Shown in pieces: positions 43,190 to 50,643 of a stretch of 50,643 nt of DNA (position 1 is its first letter; each line of letters opens with the position of its first letter). This stretch comes from CAJWPI01 sp964635015 (GTDB lineage Bacteria; Pseudomonadota; Gammaproteobacteria; Magnimaribacterales; Magnimaribacteraceae). A program made the position numbers and the translations under genes. Below the pieces are notes generated by a model. That model was not told the DNA's origin. It ran no database searches and saw only the letters and a program-made list of their open reading frames with translations. The DNA lies in NCBI GenBank assembly GCA_964635015.1, contig CAZWMS010000007.1, positions 1 through 50,643 of the forward strand. Reading direction: 5' to 3'.

Positions 43190-43978
43190 ATGAGTCAATC
43201 AGAAGAAAAAATAGTTTTAGTTACGGGTGGGGCTAGCGGTATAGGCTTTGCTATATGCAAGAGATTCATTGACGAAGGTGCTGTAGTAGTTTTTACAGAC
43301 ATAGATTCAAAAGCAGGAGAAAAAGCTCATCAAGAACTAGGTTCAAGTTCCATCTTTATGCAACAAGATGTAAGTATTGAACAAGAATGGATAGAAATAA
43401 TGACCAAAGTTAAGGAGCAATATGGCGATCCAGGTGTTTTAGTTAATAATGCTGGAATTGCTCCAGACGGTTCTAGAATAGAGGATTGTAGTATTGAAGA
43501 ATGGAAAAGAGTAATTTCAGTTGATTTAGACGCAGTTTTTCTTGGTACAAAACATGGAATTAAGAATATGAAAGAGAAAGGAGGAAGTATAGTAAATATT
43601 AGTTCAATAATGGGAATAGTTGGTTGGCCAGGATCCAGTAGTTATAATTCAGCAAAAGCAGGAGTACGCATGTTATCTAAGGTTGCTGCTTTGGAGTGTG
43701 CTGATTCAGGTTATGATATAAGAGTGAATTCTGTGCATCCTGGATTTATCGATACTCCGCTTGTAAGGAATAGTTTTGAAGAAACTATTGAGAAAGGAGA
43801 TAGTATTTTTAAAACTACTGAAGAAGCATATGCTGCTATAGAAATGATGCAACCATTGGGTAATAGATTGGGAAGACCTAGGGAAATAGCTGATGCAGTA
43901 TTTTTTTTAGCCTCCGATGATTCATCCTTCATTACTGGAACTGAAATAGTTGTAGATGGTGGTTATACAGCTAAATAG
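43190..43978 (+). CDS. SDR-family oxidoreductase (HSD-like)
   Basis: 262 residues from the ATG at 43190, preferred to a GTG 30 bases upstream because GAGGTG precedes it at the right distance. TGGASGIGFA, NNAGIAPDG, and catalytic residues in ISSIMGIVGWPGSSSYNSAK. Paralogous to the SDR at 41418. Two bases before the GPH symporter start, so probably co-transcribed with it: import and first oxidation of the same substrate is a reasonable inference. Confidence 0.86.
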   Translation: MSQSEEKIVLVTGGASGIGFAICKRFIDEGAVVVFTDIDSKAGEKAHQELGSSSIFMQQDVSIEQEWIEIMTKVKEQYGDPGVLVNNAGIAPDGSRIEDCSIEEWKRVISVDLDAVFLGTKHGIKNMKEKGGSIVNISSIMGIVGWPGSSSYNSAKAGVRMLSKVAALECADSGYDIRVNSVHPGFIDTPLVRNSFEETIEKGDSIFKTTEEAYAAIEMMQPLGNRLGRPREIADAVFFLASDDSSFITGTEIVVDGGYTAK

Positions 43979-43980
43979 TA

Positions 43981-45456
43981 ATGAGTAAAACCATTCAAGC
44001 ACAAAAAGCCTCACCAGGATTAATGTATATCTTTGGAACTGGAAGTGTAGCTATTGGAGTAAAAAATAGTCTTTTAGGAACCTTCTTGCTTGTTTATTTT
44101 AATCAAGTTTTAGGTTTACCAGCTTATCTAGCTGCTTCAGCTATGGGTTTGGCACTAGTAGTAGATGCAATATCAGATCCTCTAGTAGGTATTTGGTCAG
44201 ACAGAGTTAGGTCCAGATTCGGAAGAAGACATCCCTTTATGTATGCAGCCATTATTCCATTTGCTTTCTCTTATTATTTTATTTTACAGAATCCTGGTTC
44301 AATTTCTGAAGGCACGATTTCGGAAGGAGAGCTTTTTCAAAGACTGCTTATTCTTATGGTAATAATGAGGATCTCAATGACTTTTTATGAAATTCCACGA
44401 GGTGCTTTGGCTCCTGAATTAACAAAAGATTATGATCAAAGAAATCAGATTTCAGGCATAGGGATGGCATTTGGATGGGTAGGTGGAGCAGGTATGGCGT
44501 CAATTGCATACAGATACTTCTTTGTAGAAACTCCAGATTTTCAAGGAGCCCAAGCCTTCTTAAGACCAGAAGCTTTTCAGGAGCTTGCTTTTTGGGGCGG
44601 TTTAACAATTTTTATTTCTAGCGTTATATCGTGTGTGGGTACCCATAAAGAGATACCCCATCTTCATGTACCAAAAGAAAGAAGTATTCAAATAAAGAAA
44701 TTTTTACAAGAAGGATTGGAGACTATTTCCAATAGATCATGGATAGTACTTTTTTTTGCAGGTTGTGTTTATTCTCTTTTAGTCGGTTTGGCAACGAATG
44801 CAGGCATGTATCATAATCTATATTTTTGGCAGTGGACTCCATCAGATATTGCAATTTTTCCTACTGTTGCCGCTGTAAGTGTAATAGTTAGCGCTTTGTT
44901 AGCTGGTACAATAGCCAGAGGAAAAGAGAAAAAAAATATAGCTGTAGGAATATTTATAACTACAATAATAGTTGGCCCTTTACCTGTTGTTCTTAGGTTA
45001 TTAGACCCCTATTTTGAAGCAACTCTTTTCCCTGCTAATGGGACTGATCTTTTATGGTGGCTTTTACTTATTCATTATGTTTTTGAGACTTGCTTAGGAG
45101 CTTTAGGTTTTATTTTTGTTGGCTCTATGGTTATGGAAATTGTTGAAGATGTGGAAAGAACTACAGGAAGGAGAGAGGAGGGGCTCCTTGGTACAGTAAG
45201 TTCATTTATACATAAACTCATAGGAGCAGGAGGAGTAGTTGTTTCAGGGTTAATCATCTCTGCGGTAGGATTTGATATATCTTCAGGAGCTACCTTAGAA
45301 GAATTAAGAGGACCAATAATCAACAGGTTCGCCACTATTCATGTTTTTTTAGGTGCTTCACTTCCTTTTATTTCCACTTTACTTCTTTTACTCTTTAAAA
45401 TTGATAGAAAAGGTCACTTGGATAATGTTGAAAATTTAGGTTATGTAGATAAATAA
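43981..45456 (+). CDS. GPH-family (MFS) sugar/glycoside:cation symporter
   Basis: 491 residues, about twelve hydrophobic segments. Early in the protein come AAxxMGLALVVDAISDPLVGIWSDRVRSRFGRRHPFMYA, the signature of the glycoside-pentoside-hexuronide:cation symporters, and later VEDVERTTGRREEGLLG. Located in the inner membrane. GPH proteins typically import sugars and glycosides with Na+ or H+; marine relatives often sit beside catabolic genes for other substrates. Stop overlaps the next start by one base (TAATG). Confidence 0.9.
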   Translation: MSKTIQAQKASPGLMYIFGTGSVAIGVKNSLLGTFLLVYFNQVLGLPAYLAASAMGLALVVDAISDPLVGIWSDRVRSRFGRRHPFMYAAIIPFAFSYYFILQNPGSISEGTISEGELFQRLLILMVIMRISMTFYEIPRGALAPELTKDYDQRNQISGIGMAFGWVGGAGMASIAYRYFFVETPDFQGAQAFLRPEAFQELAFWGGLTIFISSVISCVGTHKEIPHLHVPKERSIQIKKFLQEGLETISNRSWIVLFFAGCVYSLLVGLATNAGMYHNLYFWQWTPSDIAIFPTVAAVSVIVSALLAGTIARGKEKKNIAVGIFITTIIVGPLPVVLRLLDPYFEATLFPANGTDLLWWLLLIHYVFETCLGALGFIFVGSMVMEIVEDVERTTGRREEGLLGTVSSFIHKLIGAGGVVVSGLIISAVGFDISSGATLEELRGPIINRFATIHVFLGASLPFISTLLLLLFKIDRKGHLDNVENLGYVDK

Positions 45457-46244
45457 TGTTTTTCTTCCCTTTTTCAGATGACAACCCTATTTCAGGTAGA
45501 CCATATGTTTGTTTCACTTTCATCGGTATTTGTGCATTCATTTTTTTATGGCAATTTTCACTACCTAGGGATTTATATGAGTCTGCTGTTTATTCATTTG
45601 GAGTGGTGCCAGCTTCTTTGTTAGGAGATAAACCAAGTGCCATACCAGCAAGTTTAACCATTATTTCTTCAATGTTCATGCATGGTGGATGGATGCATTT
45701 GATAAGCAATATGGTTTATTTATGGATTTTTGGAGACAATATTGAAGACTCAATGGGTAGAGGAAAGTTCGTCCTTTTTTATTTGTTGTGTGGCCTAGCA
45801 GCTGCCCTTACTCAGGCAATGATAGATCCTACATCGGAAGTTCCCATGATTGGAGCAAGCGGAGCTATAGCAGGAATTTTAGGGGCATATCTCGTATTAC
45901 ATCCAAAGGCTAATGTTAACGTTCTTTTTTGGATTATAATCTTTATTACTACTGTACGAGTTCCAGCCTTTATAGTCTTAGGTGTTTGGATAGTTGGACA
46001 ATTTTTTAGTGTAGCTGGTGGAGGTGATACTGGAGTGGCCTATTTAGCACATATTGGTGGTTTTATAACAGGAATATTATTAATCCCTTTGTTTAAGAAA
46101 CCTTCCGTAAGAATTTTAGAAGGAGCTAATTCACGACCTTTTGAATCCAAGCCTTTTACTTTAGAACAATTAATTCCTGATAATAAATCAAAGGGGTTTA
46201 TGGAAGATTTTATAGATCAGGCTAATCGTGATAAGAAGCATTAA
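45456..46244 (+). CDS. Rhomboid-family intramembrane serine protease
   Basis: 262 residues. The catalytic serine is S135 in GASGAIAG and the histidine H199 in AHIGGF; HxxSN in HLISNMVYLWIFGDNIE supports the oxyanion hole. At least six hydrophobic segments lie between residues 15 and 210, followed by a short hydrophilic tail. It cleaves membrane proteins within the bilayer. It is translationally coupled to the symporter, an unusual partner; function in this context is unknown. Confidence 0.92.
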   Translation: MFFFPFSDDNPISGRPYVCFTFIGICAFIFLWQFSLPRDLYESAVYSFGVVPASLLGDKPSAIPASLTIISSMFMHGGWMHLISNMVYLWIFGDNIEDSMGRGKFVLFYLLCGLAAALTQAMIDPTSEVPMIGASGAIAGILGAYLVLHPKANVNVLFWIIIFITTVRVPAFIVLGVWIVGQFFSVAGGGDTGVAYLAHIGGFITGILLIPLFKKPSVRILEGANSRPFESKPFTLEQLIPDNKSKGFMEDFIDQANRDKKH

Positions 46245-46264
46245 TAATTATTTGGAGAATTTTT

Positions 46265-48508
46265 ATGAAAACTGTTTTTAAATATTTAGGAGCCTCTTTA
46301 GTGGTCATTTTTTTAATTACTATAGTTTACAGTTTGGGTATTCAATATAACTGGTACGGGCAGCTAGAACCACCAGGCCAACCATTACAAAGCACTCTCC
46401 CGAAACACTTAATTAAAGATAAAATTAATAGACAGATGAAAGTCTCAAATTCCTCTAAACAAATCTTGTTTGGAGATACTCATGTACATACTACCTACTC
46501 TACAGATGCCTTTTTATGGAGTTTGCCTATATTTAATGGGGAAGGTCCACATCCTATTTCTGATGCTTGTAATTATGCTAGATTCTGCTCAGCTTTAGAT
46601 TTTTGGGTAACTTCAGATCATGCTGAAGCTTCTACACCCAGAAAGTGGAAATCTATAAAAGAAGCTGTTAGACAGTGCAATGCCCCTTCAGATTTTGAAG
46701 ACCCTGACATGGTCACTTTCTTAGGTTTTGAGTGGACTCAGGTGGGCCTTGAACCCAATAACCATTTTGGGCATAAAAATGTAATTTTCTTGGATATTAA
46801 TGAAAATAAAGTTCCATTGAGACCTATAGGTGCAGGAGGGCTAGCTACTAATGGAATGCGGTCTTCTATTGGATCACAAGCTTCAGAGCTATTAAAACCA
46901 TTAGCTTTTATTGATTTTCCAAACAGACAAAGGTACTTTAACTTTTCTTCCTTTGTTGAAGAACTAGCTGATGTACCCTTTTGCGAAGAAGGTATAAGTT
47001 CTGCATTATTACCAGAAGACTGCTATGAGTCAGCCAATACTCCAGCTGACCTATTTAGAAAATTAGATGAGCTTAATTTTCCTTCCATCGTCATACCTCA
47101 TGGCAATACTTGGGGTTTTTATACTCCTCCTGGTTCAAGTTTAGACAAGCAATTAGAAGAAGATTTTAATAACGAAAATGTTCAAATACTTTTTGAAGTT
47201 ATGTCTGGACATGGCAATTCTGAAGAATACAGACCTTGGAGAGCAACTGTTTTTGATCAAGATGGAAAAGCAGTTTGTCCACTTCCATCTAAAGATTATT
47301 TACCTAGCTGTTGGAGAGCTGGAGAGATTGTAGAGGCAAGATGTCTTTCTGAAAAAGAAAATCCAGAGGAGTGTGTTAAAAGAGCTGAGGAAGCAAGAAA
47401 GGCTTATGTTTCGCTGGGTGTTCCAGGTCATTTAATTATTCCTGGAGTGCAATTAGAAGATTGGCTGGACGCTGGTCAATGCAAAGATTGTTTTATTCCT
47501 TCGTTTAATTACAGGCCAGCCGGAAGTGCTCAATACGCCTTGGCCTTGGGAAACTTTGATTCAGATGAAGTGAAACGATTTCGTTTCGGTTTTATTGCTT
47601 CGAGTGATAATCATAGGGCTAGACCTGGTACAGGTTATAAAGAAATTGACAGGTTTGTTACTACAGAAGCAAATGGTCCTCCAAATGAAGCCATTAGAGA
47701 AAGCCTTTATCCCCAGCTAGAAGCTACCTCAGTCATTCTTCCAATAGAGATAGATGATGGACTTGCTCTTGGCTTTGGTGCTTTTGAGGCTGAGAGAATG
47801 GCATCTTTCTTTACAACTGGTGGATTAGCTGCAGTGCACTCTTTTAGTAGATCAAGAAAAGATATCTGGACTGCAATGCAAAGAAAAGAAACATACGGTA
47901 CTAGTGGAGATAGAATTCTCCTTTGGTTTGATTTAATAGATAAAGATAAAGGAATAGTGCCTATGGGAGGAGAGATAACACTTGCTTCTGAGCCTAATTT
48001 TAAAATAAGAGCAGTTGGAGCTTTTAAGCAAAAGCCCGGCTGCCCAAAATATAACTCTTCTGATATTTCTGCCGAAGACATCTTAAGAATATGCAAAAAT
48101 GAATGTTATAACCCATCTGATGAAAGAAAATTAATTGAAAAGATAGAGGTCATAAGAATTCTTCCCCAATCTTATAAGGGAGAAAGCTTGTCAGGTTTAA
48201 TTCAAGATCCTTGGCAGTCATTTGAATGCCCTGCAGATCAAAATGGATGTGAAGTAACTTTCTATGATGGTGAATTTGCAAATCTTGGTAGGGATGCAGT
48301 CTATTATGCAAGAGTTATTCAGGAACCTTCCCCTACTATAAACTCAGAAAATGTCAGGTGTGAATACGATGATAAAGGAAATTGCAAAGAGGTTAATGTT
48401 TGCTATGGAGACTACAGGACGCCTAAGGATGATGACTGTTTAAGTATGTCTAGAGAAAGAGCTTGGTCTTCACCTATTTTTGTTGACTATAAGACAATTA
48501 ATAATTAA
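46265..48508 (+). CDS. DUF3604 domain protein, membrane-anchored or exported
   Basis: 747 residues. A single N-terminal hydrophobic segment (about residues 8-26) is followed by a PHP-like start, GDTHVHTTYSTDAFLW, and later TSDHAE, HGNTWG, and SSDNHRARPGTGY, which are typical of DUF3604. Many cysteines (for example CEEGISS, CKDC, CKNEC) suggest disulfides in the periplasm. The metal-binding histidine and aspartate motifs imply a hydrolase, but no reaction is established. Ribosome site TTGGAGAA. Tail-to-tail 4-base overlap with the next gene. Confidence 0.87.
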   Translation: MKTVFKYLGASLVVIFLITIVYSLGIQYNWYGQLEPPGQPLQSTLPKHLIKDKINRQMKVSNSSKQILFGDTHVHTTYSTDAFLWSLPIFNGEGPHPISDACNYARFCSALDFWVTSDHAEASTPRKWKSIKEAVRQCNAPSDFEDPDMVTFLGFEWTQVGLEPNNHFGHKNVIFLDINENKVPLRPIGAGGLATNGMRSSIGSQASELLKPLAFIDFPNRQRYFNFSSFVEELADVPFCEEGISSALLPEDCYESANTPADLFRKLDELNFPSIVIPHGNTWGFYTPPGSSLDKQLEEDFNNENVQILFEVMSGHGNSEEYRPWRATVFDQDGKAVCPLPSKDYLPSCWRAGEIVEARCLSEKENPEECVKRAEEARKAYVSLGVPGHLIIPGVQLEDWLDAGQCKDCFIPSFNYRPAGSAQYALALGNFDSDEVKRFRFGFIASSDNHRARPGTGYKEIDRFVTTEANGPPNEAIRESLYPQLEATSVILPIEIDDGLALGFGAFEAERMASFFTTGGLAAVHSFSRSRKDIWTAMQRKETYGTSGDRILLWFDLIDKDKGIVPMGGEITLASEPNFKIRAVGAFKQKPGCPKYNSSDISAEDILRICKNECYNPSDERKLIEKIEVIRILPQSYKGESLSGLIQDPWQSFECPADQNGCEVTFYDGEFANLGRDAVYYARVIQEPSPTINSENVRCEYDDKGNCKEVNVCYGDYRTPKDDDCLSMSRERAWSSPIFVDYKTINN

Positions 48509-49113
48509 TAGCTTACCTGTTCTAAGGCCTCTGCAACAATATCTTTTAAATTGGGGTTACCTATAACTTCAGCCACTACATTAACTAGACTCATGAAAGA
48601 AGAATTGGTCTGTGAAGGCGTTATATCAGTTTTTTTAAGACAGCTTCTGGCAAGCTGAGCTATTAGAAGCATTGCAAAAGCGTTGGTAGGTCTGCCTCTT
48701 TTTCCTTTGAGATTTAGAACTGAATGTTTGCATGTTTCCTTAAGGGCCTCGAGTTCCTTAATTAAAGTTGATAAGTATTTATAGTCATTATTAGTAGCAA
48801 TATGGCTTTGAAGAAGAAAAGATCTTGCTCCTGGGAATAGTCTATTTAGATTTTCATATAACATTTCTGATTGTAATGAAATTTCATCTAATTGAATTCT
48901 AATATCAGTATATGTTGGAGCTCTTCTAAAAACAGCCTCTTCAAATTTATAGGTTGTAATAGCATTTTCTATTTCTAAGATAAAGGAGTCACCAAGATTA
49001 CTATTAATATTATTAATTTTTCTTTTTAGGCGTTCAGGCAAAGAATAAGGATTTTGGAAACTAAAATTATCCCCGCTTATATTAGATATTTTTCTGTACT
49101 TACTTTTTGGCAT
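48505..49113 (-). CDS. Hypothetical protein
   Basis: 202 residues that I do not recognise. It is soluble, with a basic N-terminus (MPKSKYRK), a long helical middle, and a GKRGRPTNAFAMLLIAQLARSC segment in the second half. Such GRPxNA-LL-ARS sequences occur in uncharacterised and mobile-element-linked proteins, but nothing firm can be said. It overlaps the DUF3604 stop by 4 bases and is divergent from the second GPH gene. Its normal AT-rich codon use resembles the neighbours. Confidence 0.7.
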   Translation of the reverse strand: MPKSKYRKISNISGDNFSFQNPYSLPERLKRKINNINSNLGDSFILEIENAITTYKFEEAVFRRAPTYTDIRIQLDEISLQSEMLYENLNRLFPGARSFLLQSHIATNNDYKYLSTLIKELEALKETCKHSVLNLKGKRGRPTNAFAMLLIAQLARSCLKKTDITPSQTNSSFMSLVNVVAEVIGNPNLKDIVAEALEQVSY

Positions 49114-49166
49114 TTATCTATTATTCAAGTAATGTGCATCAATATAATAGAGATATCTGGAGAATC

Positions 49167-50642
49167 ATGGAAGGGATTAAAAAAAAATCTAGGTTAAGTT
49201 TTTCAACCAAGTTTTTCTATGGATTTGGTTCAATATCTTTTGGGATAAAAAATAATGGTTTCAGTTACTTTGTTCTTTTTGTTTACAGTTCTGTTTTTGG
49301 ATTACCAGCATGGATGGCTGGATTGGCTCTTAATTTAATTTTAGTTGCAGATGCAGTTACTGACCCCCTTGTTGGGTATTATTCAGATCGTCTAAGATCA
49401 AAGTGGGGAAGAAGGCATCCATTTATGTATGCTGCGGCAATTCCAGTAACTCTTACTTTCTATTTCCTATGGTCTCCTCCAGACAATCTGACACATTGGG
49501 AGCTCTTTCTCTATTTATTAATTTGCGCAACAATTATTAGAGTTTTTATTACTTTTTACGAAATACCATCCATAGCTCTTGGTCCAGAACTGACTGCTAA
49601 TTATGTTGAAAGAACTTCCTTGATGTCCTATAGATATTTTTTCGGTTGGTTTGGAGGCTTAACAACTTATAACTTAGTTTGGTGGTATTACGAACCTAAG
49701 TACGAGACTGAAATGTATACCTTGGGAAGGTTTAATCCAGATCTTTGGTCTGAATGGGGACTTGTAGCAGCCATACTTATTTTCTTGGGAATAGTTGTGA
49801 CCAGTTTAGGAACTCATAAACACATTCCTAATCTCATAGAACCACCCAAGAGGAAGCAAAAAGAGATCTCTGAGGGATTTAATGATATTAGTATTTTTAA
49901 TCGTACTCTTAAATTGAATTTTCCATTACCTAAACTCAATTTCAGCCTCTTAGGAATCATGATTTATCTGTTGAAGTTTAGTCTTACTGTGGTTTTTACA
50001 TGGATTATTCGCAATATCCTAAGGATTTTTGGATTTATTGTCGCTACTTTAGTTCCTAGCTGGATTGAATCTCTTCATCACATGGAATTCTTTATCAGAA
50101 GTCTGATCAAAGAAGTTGCAGAAACTCTAACGATAAATAGATCCTACAAATTTTTATTCTTTTGTGGACTATTAGTTTCTGTTGCCGGAGGCATTGAGGC
50201 AGCTTTTGCTGTTTACTTTGATAGTTATTTTTGGGAATTAGACAGTTATGAAATGCGTATAAGAGGTACTAGCATTTATTTATCACCAATAATTGCTATT
50301 CTTCTTGCTCCAATGCTTTCTGATAAGTTTGGAAAAAAACAAACTGTCTTATCTATTTGGGCTTTTCAAATAATTTTTGCAGCATTACCTTTTGTGCTTA
50401 GGTACTTAGATTTGACTATCGGAACTTCCCTTTTTCCTACCAATGAAAGTCCTTACCTTCTTCTAGTGCTTTGTATTCATGTGGTTATTAATGTAGCTGC
50501 CGGAATAATAGTTTTTTCTACTATGGGTTCAATGATTATGGATTTGGTTGAAGACATTCAATTGGAAACAGGAAGAAGAGAAGAGGGCATTTTATTCTCA
50601 GCCAGAACCTTCGCGGATAAAGCAGTAAGTGGATTTGGTTTA
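49167..50642 (+). CDS. GPH-family (MFS) symporter with a long central insertion, 3' end cut by window
   Basis: At least 492 codons, open to the window end. Starts at ATG after a TCTGGAGAA ribosome site. It is a paralogue of the gene at 43981: ADAVTDPLVGYYSDRLRSKWGRRHPFMYAAA, then GTHKHIPNL, and VEDIQLETGRREEGIL late in the visible part. Between GTHKHIPNL and the NRSYKFLFF helix it has about 100 residues where the first paralogue has 22. The insert holds two extra hydrophobic stretches (around LLGIMIYLLKFSLTVV and ILRIFGFIVATLV). The segment after the window end is missing. Confidence 0.88.
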   Translation, partial: MEGIKKKSRLSFSTKFFYGFGSISFGIKNNGFSYFVLFVYSSVFGLPAWMAGLALNLILVADAVTDPLVGYYSDRLRSKWGRRHPFMYAAAIPVTLTFYFLWSPPDNLTHWELFLYLLICATIIRVFITFYEIPSIALGPELTANYVERTSLMSYRYFFGWFGGLTTYNLVWWYYEPKYETEMYTLGRFNPDLWSEWGLVAAILIFLGIVVTSLGTHKHIPNLIEPPKRKQKEISEGFNDISIFNRTLKLNFPLPKLNFSLLGIMIYLLKFSLTVVFTWIIRNILRIFGFIVATLVPSWIESLHHMEFFIRSLIKEVAETLTINRSYKFLFFCGLLVSVAGGIEAAFAVYFDSYFWELDSYEMRIRGTSIYLSPIIAILLAPMLSDKFGKKQTVLSIWAFQIIFAALPFVLRYLDLTIGTSLFPTNESPYLLLVLCIHVVINVAAGIIVFSTMGSMIMDLVEDIQLETGRREEGILFSARTFADKAVSGFGL

Positions 50643-50643
50643 A

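Overview
The window is a dense, strongly AT-rich stretch of bacterial chromosome with about 48 protein genes. Many genes overlap by 1-8 bases or are separated by only a few bases, and only one canonical intrinsic terminator is visible. Gene content (TonB-dependent receptor, GPH-type symporters, crotonases, three acyl-CoA dehydrogenases, nine SDR oxidoreductases, P450, glyoxalase I, rhomboid, DUF3604) fits a streamlined marine gammaproteobacterium. SAR86-like is my best guess, but it rests on gene style and base composition, not on a marker gene.

Region 1 (1-32.5 kb) reads as a catabolic island for a polycyclic, side-chain-bearing lipid, most simply a steroid or terpenoid. It opens with the end of a 3-ketosteroid dehydrogenase-like flavoprotein. 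An acyl-CoA synthetase and a TonB receptor follow. Next comes a side-chain set: crotonases, acyl-CoA dehydrogenases, an SCP-x/Ltp2-type thiolase-fold protein with a DUF35 partner, a P450 and two MaoC-fold proteins. The ring-cleavage part is an extradiol dioxygenase with all expected metal ligands and a meta-cleavage-product hydrolase, with a three-domain indolepyruvate:ferredoxin-oxidoreductase-type enzyme between them. Aldo-keto reductase, amidohydrolases, SDRs and a Rieske oxygenase with an NTF2-fold partner complete it. A TetR regulator lies in the middle. A 17-bp palindrome (CGAWAC-N5-GTTTYG) occurs in its divergent promoter, in the divergent promoter at 2.3 kb and before the TonB receptor, suggesting a local regulon.

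Region 2 (32.5-35.1 kb) holds glyoxalase I, the decayed N-terminus of a second TonB receptor and an alkaline phosphatase. Between the last two is a 370-base gap with a candidate small RNA. This RNA has 15 bases able to pair with the 3' tail of 16S rRNA, a second GGAGGTG, a possible 14-codon ORF starting at ATT, and a perfect terminator.

Region 3 (35.1-50.6 kb) carries an MDR reductase, an alkyl-DHAP-synthase-like flavoprotein, a ketosteroid-isomerase-like protein, an HD-domain protein, a GH3 beta-glucosidase, more SDRs, two GPH symporters (the second cut by the window end), a rhomboid protease, a DUF3604 protein and one unrecognised protein. The isomerase-like protein and the MFE2-type SDRs connect this region thematically to region 1.

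No tRNA, rRNA, CRISPR array, insertion sequence or phage gene was recognised. Family calls come from reading protein motifs; no database search was possible.
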